Notes: generated from the sequence alone by a model not told the origin. 64,000 nucleotides of DNA from Mikania micrantha (GCA_009363875.1 CM018690.1:32803445-32867444), one strand, 5' to 3'. Shown: positions 49,889-61,038, counted from the first letter of the stretch. Numbers and translations: made by a program.

Positions 49889-52112
49889 TGTAAGCCCCAT
49901 AACTTCCACATGTATGACACGTGTTTAAAACGACATCAAAGTTTAGGTCCCAATTTTTTTTAAACCAACAAATATAATTAACACCATAAACACTCCATTT
50001 ACATACGACTTTACAAAATAATTGATGTTAATTAAACATTCAATAACAAAAATTATATTTGAGTTATCACCAAAAACCTTTGTTTAACACCAACAAAGAA
50101 AAACCACAAAAAGTGTTTGATCCGAATCCTTGCAAGGCAATCCGATCACAACCGCGTTCAACCCTTCCGTTCACCTGAAAACACCATAATTAAGTCACCA
50201 TTAGTTCATTAGAACTAAGTAAGATCACCATGCCCGCCCACACGAGCTTACATGACTCAAAAAGTCAATTTTGGTCAAATTTTACCCCTGGCGTATTGGT
50301 AGGCGTATTTGGAGGCGTATCACAGAAAAATTTGGAGTTTTAGCTGAAGGAGGCGTATCATACGCCCCCCCAGGCGTATCATACGCCGGGCACCACCTGC
50401 ACAACTATTTTTGCTGTTTTAAGCCATCTTGACCCCTTTCGCTCAAATACGACCGTTCCAATACCCCCATAAACATTATATAACACCATATAATCATATT
50501 AAACACCTTAATTCACCAAATTATAACCATCATAGTCATAATATCAAACGATTTACTAACGGGTCGTTTGCACCCAAAACTCCATTGAAATCTTATTCCA
50601 CAAGATTTCTCAAGATAAGTAACCCACACCACTTGTGTTTTACAAACTTGATTACACCCAACAAAGAACATTCACACACCATGTGAATAATTCAATGTCA
50701 TGATCACACCACTTGTGAATCAAAACACCAATTTGAGTTGAATTCAATTACAATTCACACACCTTGTGAAATAATTCAAATCCTTCAACACACATACAAA
50801 TTATCACCAAATCAATCATGAACTAGTATTGAAACACCATGTTTACAATAATCAAGCAACATATATCACCTATTGCTTACCATTGTCTAACAACATGTAC
50901 TAGTTCACCTATCCACCATAAAGTCAAATCTTCAACAACATTCATACATGTACACACCTTTACACATAACAAGTAGAAGATTTAGGTGACTTACCTTGTT
51001 CCAACGCGCTATCCTCTATAACCAATTCCTTCCCGGTTCGTTTGGTGCCACTCACACCTTCACTATCAATTCCTATTATCACAACTAATAGGTTTAATAT
51101 ATAAAGTTTGACCACAATTAGTCAACATACACCCATTCACCCCAATATCACCATTTTAACTAAATTACTTCCAATTGACCCTTAACCACATCAACTCACC
51201 CTTGTTGAGTTTATACACCCACCTATTTCATATCACCATAGGTTTTAAACAAATTTTAAGTTAAATACTCTACTTGGCATTTCATCAAACACCATGTATG
51301 CACAAGTTCATGTGCTAATGATCATTCATCATTAACACATCTATGTAACTCCATTATTTTGTTTAAAAATGATCAATCTCAACAATTTCCCCACAAACTA
51401 CAACAATATAGTGATAATCATCAAATCCCCACCTTTTAACACTAACTTTACACACCATAGTCATCAACTCCATGAAAACCCCAATTCACCCATTTTCATA
51501 ACATGTAAATCATGAAATAAAACACTTAAAAGTTGTTCCTACATGATTATCAACATCATTAACAACATTTTACACCCTCAAAACACCAAATTTGAGAGTT
51601 TTACCCATCAAACCCACACCCCTCATGGAGACCCACGAAAATCCCATCAAAAACACCCAAAAATCTTACCTAGATGTTGTTTGATGCAAGGAGAACTCCA
51701 ATTTCAACTTGCATTCAAGATCAGATCAACATCCAACCTCCAATTTGATCACTTCTTGAAGTTCTTGAGTTTTTTTCTCCTTTTTCTCTCCTCTCTTTCA
51801 CGTTTCAGCACACACACACACATAAAAGTGTGAAATGTTGACCAAGTCAACATTTAACCCCTCTTTTAAATCAAGTTTCATCTATTGTCAACTTTGGTCC
51901 CTCTATTACTAGTTAAAACTAACTAGTTATAACTAACTAAGTTAAGTTAGTAAACACCCAACATATTGTTAAAATAAACAAACACTCTTAAAACACCCAC
52001 CAATTGGTTATAATTAACAAATATTAATAAAACACCCATCAAATTAAATAAACACAATCATACACCAATTATGCTTAAAATTTATAATATTTCACCAAAA
52101 TGGGATGTTACA
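49889..52112 (-). repeat. 5' LTR of the chromovirus
   Basis: Copy of 42700-44923 at an offset of 7189 bases. It contains the promoter for the minus-strand gag-pol transcript. It differs only by one AC unit and an AA indel as far as I can see. Confidence 0.95.
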
Positions 52113-53175
52113 CAAACATCGTCAAACACGGTCAAACACGGTCAATATGGACCAACACGAGCAAACGCGGTCATTGTGGACCGACACGGACAAACATGAA
52201 CAACCAAGGGTTGTTGGACACAAACACGAGCACAAACACTAGCACTGTCACTTACACGAACTCACGTACGGTCTACGATATAGGTTGCCGGTGACCGACG
52301 TGCTACACGACAACTCGGGAGCTTACGCTTACGTACGATCATATCACTATGGTGAGTTTACGGCCCCTCTTTACTCTTTTTCAAACGCTTTTAAATGGGG
52401 GGGAGAATACTAGTTGCATCGAGTCAAACATTATTACTGTACAAACACTATTGTGTATGCTGGTTTATTGGACAAACATTAAGTGTTGAACTCGTACAAG
52501 CCCTCACAAAGTCTTACCGTTAATGTACAAACAACGTGGTAGATTTGGATGGATCCATTAGGGAATGACTAACCCCACGGGGCACTATGTTGACTGGATG
52601 TCATAACCCGTGCAAATTCTGACCTAACTTGCTATGTATACGAGACATAGCGGAGGCAAGGACAAACAAGTCTAGTTCGGTAGTGACGCACTGACACTTT
52701 GGGCCTAGGGCTCGGTACTAACATTTGATAAACAGCATGACACACTTTTCATTACTATATGTATATCAAAACCTGTGAACTCACCAACCATTGTGTTGAC
52801 ACTTGTTTTCAAACTTGTATTCTCAGGTAACTAGCGAACTATGGATACAGGATTGCACACTCTAAGGGACGAGCATTAGGAACTACATGCATTCCTGTTT
52901 ATGTTTAACTTTTGAAAACAATTACGTTTGATTTATGTATTGAACAATGTTTACATTTTACTACTTATATTCCGCTGCAGTTTGTCAAACACTTGATTTC
53001 CGCTGTAATATGACATGATAACTTTTATTCCGCTGCAAACTATTTTATGAGTGTATGTGTCAGACTTGGATCTGTAAACGCATATAGAGGTGTTCTATAT
53101 GACCTTGAGCTGTGATTCTAGACACGTCACATCCACGTGGACATATGCCACGAGTGGGAATTTGGGGGTGTGACA

Positions 53176-53335
53176 TCCGGCCTCTTTCCTAAGAAAAAAA
53201 GGCAGCAAATTGCTCGAAATCAACTATTCGAAATTCGAAATTCACTACGATCATCTGGTGACGCCAAGTATACCATATCTCCGGATATCCGTGAAGGAAT
53301 ATGACCGCTAGTGAGGACTCGGACCCTATCTCAGC
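53176..53335 (+). pseudogene. DUF868-family gene fragment (3' part)
   Basis: After the TCCGG duplication, the captured gene resumes. The + strand encodes 'LFPKKKRQQIARNQ' and then 'SSGDAKYTIS', in line with the middle of DUF868 proteins, with at least one frame problem near 53225-53260 where 'ttcgaaattcgaaatt' is duplicated. It ends where the right TIR of the Mutator-like element begins. It is continuous with 40460-40734 when the nested solo LTR is ignored. Confidence 0.55.
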
Positions 53336-53609
53336 TACCGGTGGTGGCTGGTGATGATGGTGGAGTGGGTGTGGTGGAAACCCTGGGTAAGGAAGAAGAA
53401 GAAAGGGGATGAAATGACTATTTTACCCCTCATGTGACTGGCGCATGGGGGTTTTAACGGAGACTTTTAATGGTGTTATTGATAAAGGACAAAACTAGTG
53501 CAAAATTTTCAAAATAAGGATACCCGTAGTAATTTTCAAAGTCAAAGGACGAAACCAGCAAATTGCTATATTTTTAAAGGACATAATCAGTAATTTACTC
53601 TATTTTAAA

Positions 53610-53910
53610 TGATGACATTTGTCACTACCATATTAATTTCAGCTTTTTGTGTGATAACAAAAAGTCTAAAATGCCCTTGCATATTAAAAAAATAATACTA
53701 ATAGTGACACGTGTCGCGTTCTTATGCACTTATTTTTGAAATTAACTATAGGGATAATAGTTTGTGTATTTGGTTTACTCTTACTGCCTGTTGTAGATTG
53801 GCGACTACTTGATTACTCTGCTCTGTTGTTCCTTGTATGTGTGCCTGACCGTATTGCGGATTTTGTGTGTTTTTGTGTCTTTTATGCTTTCTGTGGATTG
53901 TGAGGACTGA
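53610..53910. other. Unassigned DNA, probably LINE 5' UTR in part
   Basis: It lies between the Mutator-like element's TSD and the LINE coding region. From about 53760 it is T/G-rich without stops of interest and is probably the LINE 5' UTR; the exact LINE start is not visible. Confidence 0.4.
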
Positions 53911-56848
53911 CTATACAGTATAGACGGGAGGGTACATTATGCTGCCTTGAGATCATGTCCAGTGAGGGGAGGTGCTGGTAGGAGGGGAAAAAGGGGGTGC
54001 GTTTTACGCATAGGGACGTGGAACATCGGAACACTTACTGGAAAACTACTGGAGTTGGTGGACGCACTCAGAAGACATAGAATACAAATAGCATGCCTTC
54101 AGGAGACAAGGTGGAAGGGGAAAAGAGGTGCAGAGTACAACGGTTACAAGTTATGGCATTCAAGGTCCGACGGAACAAAAAATGGAGTGGGTTTTCTAGT
54201 CGCAAGAGAACTTCAAGACAAGGTGGTGGAGGTAAGAAGGTGCAATGATCGGATAATGCTGCTGAGGATGGTGTTAGGGGAGGAACCAGTAGCGATCATC
54301 AGTGCATACGCACCACACGCTGGGTTAGGAGAGGACGAGAAGCAAGAGTTTTGGGATGGTATGGATGAAGTCCTAAGAACCATCCCAGGAGATGAGAAGA
54401 TATGTATAGGCGGAGATTTCAATGGCCACATCGGGAAAGATAATGAGGGCTATCCGTCGGTACACGGAGGCCGAGCCTTCGGGAATAGAAATGAAAGTGG
54501 CAACAACCTCCTAGATTTTGCGATGGCACATGACTTAGGAATTTTGAACTCCTTCTTTAAGAAGAGAGATTCGCACTTGATCACGTTAAGTAGTGGAGGA
54601 CGTGACACACAGATTGACTATCTATTGATGCGACGAGGAGAGCGTAGCAGATGGTTGGACTGCAAGGTTGTACCGGGGGAGGCAGTGGGGTCGCAACATA
54701 GACTTTTGGTTGCTGATATTGCAATGCGCAAGAAGGTGGTGCCGGAGAGGAAGCATACACCAAGGATTAGATGGGGCTGTCTAAAAGGAGAAAAGATAGT
54801 GGAATTCAGAGACAAGGTACTTGAAGGCAAGCATAGCGGAATGTATGGGGACACAAACAGCATGTGGGAAGTGATGTCAGACAATGTGACAAGAGTCGCA
54901 CAAAAGATACTAGGGATGACAACAGGAAGGATAAGCGGGCAGAGAGAATCGTGGTGGTGGAATGACGAGGTGCGACACAAGGTCCGAACAAATCATGAGA
55001 GGTTTAGGGAGTTGGTCAAGTGTACAGAGGAAGTAGAAAGAACAAGATTGAAGAATATCTACAAAGAAGCAAAACGAGAGGCGAAGAAGACGGTAGCAGA
55101 GGCTAAAGACAAGGCATACGGAGAGATGTATAAACGCCTCGAGACCAAAGAAGGAGAGCACGAAATGTTCAAAATCGCCAAGGCTAGGGAGAGGAAGAGA
55201 CAAGATATAGGACTAGTGAGATTCATAAAGGGAGAGGATGGACGAGTCCTAGTAAAGGAGCAGGACATTAAAGAGAGGTGGCAAACATACTTTAATGAAT
55301 TATTCAACAACAGGGGCAACGTGGAAGGTAGTGAGGACCCGACCAACAGAGAAACTCAACGGAACAACTGCTATTGTAGACGAGTTACCAAAGAGGAGGT
55401 GCAGAGAGCGCTTAGGAAAATGGGGAAGGCGAAAGCGGTGGGACCAGACAATATCCCTATCGAAGTATTGATATGTTTACAAGATGAAGGAGTTAGCTGG
55501 TTGACAACTTTGTTCAACAACATAATCAAGACAGGCAAGATGCCGGATCAGTGGAGAAGTAGTGTCTTAGTTCCCTTATATAAGAACAAGGGAGACGCAC
55601 AGTGTTGCGCAAACTATAGGGGAATTAAACTACTGAGTCATACGATGAAACTCTAGGAAAGAGTGATAGAGTCAAGATTGAGGAGAGAAACCGAGGTGAC
55701 GGAGAATCAATTCGGATTTATGCCAGGGAGGTCGACCACAGTGGCGATACACATTTTGAGAAGGCTGATGGAGAGGCATAGGGAAAAGAAGAAAGATTTA
55801 CACATGGTGTTCATTGACCTTGAAAAGGCATATGATAGTGTACCACGTCAGGTGATTTGGGATAGCCTGGAGAGAAGAAGTATCCCTTGGAGGTATATAG
55901 AGTTGATAAGAGATACATATGCAGGTGCTAAAACTAGTGTTAGAGCACCAGTGGGAGAGACGAATTCTTTCCCGGTGGAGGTGGGGCTACACCAAGGTTC
56001 GGCACTTAGCCCGTTCCTTTTTGCAGTTATTCTAGATGAGCTGTCGAGGTCTATTCAGCACGATATTCCATGGTGCATGCTTTTTTGCGGATGATATAGT
56101 GCTAGTGGCAGAAAATGAAGACGACTTAAATGCGAGGCTAGAAGAGTGGCGGTTGGCCTTAGAGAGCAAAGGCTTGCGCATCAGCAGGTCAAAGACCGAG
56201 TATCTATACTGTAACTTTAGCGGTAGCATAACGGAGGAGAACCAGGTGACTATTGGTGACCAGGAGGTGCCAAAGACAACGAAGTTTAAATATCTGGGAT
56301 CGTTCGTCCAGAGTGATGGGGACATTGATAGTGACGTAGCACACCGGGTCCAAGCAGGTTGGAAGAAGTGGAGAGCAGCTACAACCATCTTATGCGACAA
56401 GAGGTTCCCAGAAAAACTAAAAGGCAAGTTCTATAGGGTCGCAGTCAGACCTGCCATGATGTATGGGAGTGATTGTTGGCCAATCAAAAAGACTCAGGCA
56501 AGAAAGTTAGAGTCAGCAGAAATGAGGATGCTAAGATGGATGTGTGGGCACACAAGAGTCGACCGAATAAGGAACGAAGTCATCAGGAAGAGACTGGAGA
56601 TAGCGTGCATCTCAGACAAAGTAAGGGAATGAAGATTGAGATGGTTCGGACATGTGAGGAGAAGAAACCTGTTGGCGCCTGTTCGAAGAGTAGAGAGCCT
56701 TGTTGTGGAGGGAAAGAGGAGTAGAGGACGACCGAGGTTGACATGGGATGAGCAGATTCACCACGATTTATCGGAGTTGCATCTCTCGGAGGACATGATC
56801 AGTGATAGGAGTTCATGGAGGCGTAGGATAAAGGCGAGAGATTTCTAG
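53911..56848 (+). pseudogene. RTE-type LINE, endonuclease/reverse transcriptase ORF with three lesions
   Basis: One long ORF in three pieces. The first is open from about 53911 to 55656 but has no in-frame ATG (53947 is TTG). Numbering residues from 53947, the AP endonuclease comes first: GTWNIGTL (23-30), LQETRW (51-56), SAYAPH (119-124), GGDFNGHIG (155-163) and TQIDYLL (221-227). A reverse transcriptase follows: AVGPDNIPIEVL, LVPLYKNKGD, then FMPGRST, FIDLEKAYDSVPR, GLHQGSALSPFLFAV and FADDIVLV. A C-terminal 'RWFGHVRRR' region ends at 56848. Lesions are a stop at 55654-55656, a frameshift at the T run 56081-56086, and a stop at 56630-56632. Endonuclease and RT in one ORF without gag or RNase H, with this C-terminus, points to plant RTE elements. 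Not functional as it stands. Confidence 0.9.
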
Positions 56849-57317
56849 TTTGTGTAGGACGTAACTTGGTAGAAGCTTAGTTTCATAGATTGCCTGTGTC
56901 ATACGTGATTGGGGTCGTGGTCTGCATGCTAGTGGTGTGTTGTCGTTTGGTGTATTTGCTTTTCTTGCCTAGGGATGGTTGATCTCATGCTTTTTCTGAG
57001 TGTATATGTGCGATCTTTATCTGTTTGATATGCGCGGGTGTGTCTAGTTGTTTCTTTATGCGTGTTTTATGTGCGGTATTTATCTGTTTTTCTATTGCTT
57101 CATGTCTCAAAAAATAATAATAATAATAATAATAATAAAAATAAAAATAATAATGATTATTATAGTAGTAGTAATAATAATAAAAAAAAAGAGCAACGGT
57201 TTTTTTAGAGCCGGGGGTCTCCTTCGAAGCAGCCTCTCTACCACACCCGTGGCAGGGGTAAGGTTTGTTTTCATCTCACCCTCCCCAGACCCCACACAGT
57301 GGGAATATACTGGGTTT
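56849..57317 (+). repeat. LINE 3' UTR and tail
   Basis: It contains a T/G-rich UTR, an AAT microsatellite (57113-57190), then 'gagccgggggtctccttcga', 'agcagcctctctacc', 'ggggtaaggtttg', 'ccccagaccccaca' and a final 'ctgggtttgtttgttttg' tail. The same GC-rich module occurs without a LINE ORF at 23640-23760 and 7605-7655, as expected for 5'-truncated copies. Whether the AAT tract is internal to the LINE or marks its real end is not decided. Confidence 0.65.
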
Positions 57318-57343
57318 GTTTGTTTTGTTTTATATATATATAT

Positions 57344-57729
57344 AGGATTGAGATCAAATAATAACCTACTCTTAAAACAATAACCCAGATAACTTTGCTA
57401 AGATGAAGCCAAATCTTGGATTTCTTTTTTTTTGAACATCATTGTAACACATTTAGAACACTATGTTCTTTTATGAGTTTGCGAAAATTCATCACCGTTT
57501 GAGAGTTTACATCGTTGCAAGTTTTGGGCCTAAAACAGTTACAGTGCTGTAAATCAAAAACTTACAACGATGAATTTCTTAAACGGTGATGAATTTTCAC
57601 AAACTTATAAAAGAACATGGTGTTCTAAATGTGTTAATGATGTTAAAAAAAATTCAAGATTTGGCTTCATCTTGGCAAAGTTATCTGAGTTATTGCTTTA
57701 AGAGTGGGTTGTTATTTGAACACTTTCCT
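57344..57729. mobile_element. Foldback element E in a TA tract
   Basis: The arms pair over about 180 bp with scattered mismatches ('gagtttgcgaaaattcatca', 'taacccagataactttgc', 'gatgaagccaaatcttgg'). The loop near 57520-57560 contains 'gttacagtgctgtaaat'. Close relative of D (shared 'aggattgngatcaaataataacc' end) and of B. TA tracts on both sides; the right one is broken by the Helitron at 57745. Confidence 0.85.
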
Positions 57730-57744
57730 ATATATATATATATA

Positions 57745-60625
57745 CTAGCAGTAAACCCGCGCGATGCGGCTGTGACAATCTATTTCCAAATCACAACTGT
57801 AACACCCTTTTTTTAAAAAAATATTTAGAAACATGCGAAAATATGGTGTTAGTTTTATAAAATTAATTGGCATGACTCACCCTAGAAACGTAATTATTTA
57901 CGAAATATAAACCTGCTCAAATCTATTTTTAAACAATCAGTTGAAATAACCATGTACTTCATCATTAAAGCCGCTTACAATTTTTAAATCTACTAAAAGT
58001 AATCAGTTTGAAATAAGCAAACTATAATTGTTTAAGTATGTCATTTCACTCAAAAATATATGTATGAAAGAAATAGATTCTATCACAATGTGATGGTTCA
58101 GAGTTAATTAATTTTGCAATTAAATTTATGGTTACTAATTTAATTTTTCTTAATTTATTAATTTAAATATCTACTAATTTAATTTTCTTGTTTTCTAGTG
58201 CAGCATATTTCAACATAGAAACTTTCACTTCATTTGTAGCTTGGTCACAAGAAGCCAAATTTTTTGATAGTTTAATAGTTAATATAATGGCTTCTTCAAA
58301 TTGTTATTCAAAGCAATGATAAGTAAATGAAGTATCACAACTTTAGTCACAAAGTTGCAATAATCACTTCAAAACTCTAATTCAAACAACTCTAAGTTGA
58401 AACTGACACGTAATCAATAGTCAAATGTTTCTAGATTGCCCTAAAGCACCAAAAATTAAACATAATGACAGAGAACAAGGAACACGAAGTTGCCAACTTG
58501 CACCAAAGTTTGGCACATAATTCATGATCAACTTCCCGAATTCAAACCCAAACTCGCTCTTCTTTTCGAGTTTCACCATCTTTAGCATTTAAAATAGAAA
58601 CAACAATTCGAGGCACTATAAGAACCGGATCAAGATTCAAATCAACGTACGGCTCTGGTTCTTTAAGAATCCTCAATCATACCTTCGTAACAGGAAAAAA
58701 AATTATATATGGAATTTCATTAAAACAATAAACATGCTATCTTCTAAATGATTTAATACAATGTTTAAGTCTCATTTGCTCTTGAAATTTATATTGATAG
58801 TGATAACCAAATTCCATCTAATACATGCATGGAAATATTTTAATTTCAAGTATTTACAATCAATCACCAAACAAATCTTATTTTTACTTCACAAATCATA
58901 GAATCAAAAACTGCAAATTGTAGGACACATGTGATTTATCCAACTTCATGCATCCTGTAGAATCAATACCAGCAAAACATTCTTCACATAACCACATCAA
59001 TTGCATACTACAAGCTTTTAAAAGCAACAGTGAATAGCCTATGTACTGATTTCAATCAAGTGAAATACCTATCAAATCCCTGAGTTCTTGTAGTTGAAGA
59101 AATAAAGATCAAATATGTTTACTCAAATCTATAAACATAGCAATCTAATTTTAAGCATAATTCAAAATATAAATGTTGAAGAATGCAAATTTTCACACTT
59201 GAGATTTGATGGATAAAAGCTACTCACATGTCTTAACCACAATAGATCTGAAGAATTGATAAGCATAAACAAAACGATAAGCAGAATTGTAACTCGATTA
59301 TAGCTTCTAACAAAGACAAATGTTCAAAATTTAAAATTTTTTATTTCGTTAACATGAACACAGTGGAATGGTAATCTATAATCTATTGAACCGTATTGCA
59401 AGGGAAACTTACTTATTATAGATGCAATGATAGAAATCCTTATTATGCAAGGCGTATTATAAAAGAATTCTTAAAAAAGAATCAAACTAAAATAGAATTT
59501 AAACAACAAAATAATACTATAGATGCAACGATAGAAATCCTTATTATGCAACGTGTACTAATCAATTGATTTCAAACGGTTATCTACTAATTGCTGCAAG
59601 TGGTGGGTTGAACCAACAAAGAACAAGGGAAAAGCTTAATGATGCACAAGTTGACATCTGGGAATCCAAATAAACAAAAATTTCAGATAGTTAAACAATA
59701 AATTCACAACCTAATCTAATACAACACGAAACTGAAAATTAGCAACTTAAGCAAATAGCAAATCAGTTGAACAACAATATCAGTCAAATTTGCTGAACAA
59801 CATATTTGAATTCTAAGTCGCTAACCCAGGTTAATAAAATCAGTTGAAATCAAGAAACATGATAAGTAGCTAACCCAACTTACTATAACGAGTTCAAATT
59901 ATGTTTAGGATTCGTGTTGGCATCCTTTTAATTCTTTTTTTGTTCCTTTAGAACAATTCTTGAAAAATGAAATCCTGTAACATAAATGAAAAAATTCAAT
60001 CATGACGCAGATGAAATTATACCAAACCCATAAACTATACATGTGATCGCTTGAAGGAAACAAACCGAAAGAACCATTGTTGCTATCTCATCCCTACCAA
60101 CACTCACCCATACGAAAAAATCCACGCCACCGTTCCTCAGTGGAGATACCCTCAAACCTCCATCGTAAAATCAGTGGAAATACCCTCACCTCCGATTAGG
60201 AATTTTCATGAAATAACTGCATAAAAACCCTAGATTCAGGAAAAAAAAATTATGACCTGCTTCTTTCTTTGATGCATCTCCTCTTCCGCCTAAACACACC
60301 TACCAACTATGTAGCCTGAGCTGGTGTAGCCAGAGAAGGGTTGGAGCCATAAACGGAGGTCGAGAAGAAAGTGTGGAGGACGGAGAGATTAGAACAACTT
60401 ACAGAGACGTGAAAAGAGAGTGAGAGTGGATGAGAAAGAGAGAGAGAGCGCGCACGGTGGGTGGATCTGAGAATTGAATTTAAAATTTGAGAATTGAAGG
60501 GTTTGAAAATTTATGCAGTAAACACTTGTACCTTAAGCATAAAACCTTGTAAAACTCTTAAAATTAAGAGATTTGGGTAAAATGACTATTTTGTCCTTCC
60601 TATATGCATTATAAAGGAGTATAGA
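57745..60625 (-). mobile_element. Non-autonomous Helitron (2881 bp)
   Basis: On the minus strand the 5' end reads TCTATACTCCTTTATAATGC after an A. The 3' end reads CCGCATCGCGCGGGTTTACTG then CTAG followed by T. TC..CTAG ends, a GC-rich hairpin about ten bases before the end, and insertion between A and T in a TA tract are canonical for Helitrons. No rep/helicase ORF is visible. Minus-strand 60480-60230 has a CT-rich leader and an 'aaaccctag' motif that may derive from a captured host promoter/5' UTR; I cannot identify a captured gene. Confidence 0.85.
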
Positions 60626-61038
60626 TATATATATATATATATATATGCATGTATATGTGTGTGTATAGACATATAGGAGAAAGATAAATAAAAACTCATT
60701 TGAATTTTGAAAACCCACAAAAATGTACTGTAATAGTGTAATGTTAAACAATTCTTTTCTTTTTTGTGTTTAAGTATGTAATATATGTTTTATGAAAATA
60801 TAAAATAAAAAGAAAAACATGTGCTTGTTTAATACATGTTATATATTTGACTTTTAATGTTACATGTTTTACAAATCATTTTTGTAACATATGTGTAACA
60901 AAACTTATTTATTATTTATTCTTTTTATAACATATAAAACCCTCAACTAAATAAAAAAAAATCTAAAATCATGCAAGTATTTAATCTATGATTTAACCAA
61001 GTATAAACTTATCATCTTCATACCTAAATTTTGTTTGA
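60626..61038. other. TA tract and AT-rich DNA
   Basis: It starts with the rest of the TA microsatellite that the Helitron interrupted. No gene. Confidence 0.5.

Larger units (their letters stand above)
42700..52112 (-). mobile_element. Full-length Tekay-like chromovirus (Ty3/gypsy), 9413 bp, very young
   Basis: Two LTRs of 2224 bp each bound an internal region with gag-pol on the minus strand. The flanks are the perfect 5-bp duplication CAAAC (42695-42699 and 52113-52117). The LTRs look identical apart from one AC-unit difference in a CA run (near 44621 and 51810) and an AA difference near the right end (44890 and 52078). The element also has a tRNA-Met-type primer binding site and a polypurine tract in the right places. 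Near-identity of the LTRs means recent insertion. One frame break in integrase (near 46060) is the only coding lesion seen. Confidence 0.95.
40735..53175 (+). mobile_element. Solo LTR (about 3.0 kb) interrupted by a young chromovirus
   Basis: It starts TGTGACACCCCG, ends GGGGGTGTGACA, and is flanked by the perfect 5-bp duplication TCCGG (40730-40734 and 53176-53180). Without the nested 9.4-kb retrotransposon and its TSD copy it is about 3.02 kb and non-coding. The left part carries 'caggcggtacgcctg', 'caggcgatgcgc' and 'caggcgatacgcctgggg' (41110-41250). The right part carries 'cctgtgaactcacca', shared with the LTR at 6346-11820. Strand is nominal. Confidence 0.88.
40146..53600. mobile_element. 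Mutator-like element carrying a DUF868 gene fragment (Pack-MULE), with nested insertions
   Basis: The terminal inverted repeats are about 250 bp: 40146 to about 40400 and about 53340 to 53600, starting GAGTAAATTACTGATTATGT at each end. By eye they are about nine-tenths identical, with shared 'gtttcgtcctttgact', 'aagtctccgttaaaaccccc' and 'gggtaaaatagtcatttcat'. The flanks are the perfect 9-bp duplication TATTTTAAA (40137-40145 and 53601-53609). Long TIRs and a 9-bp TSD are the Mutator signature. Without the nested solo LTR the element is only about 1.0 kb. Its interior is part of a DUF868-type gene rather than a transposase. Confidence 0.9.

Noticed and set aside
57048..57383. 111-codon ORF rich in Ile/Lys
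   Set aside because: Produced by the AAT microsatellite and the LINE tail.
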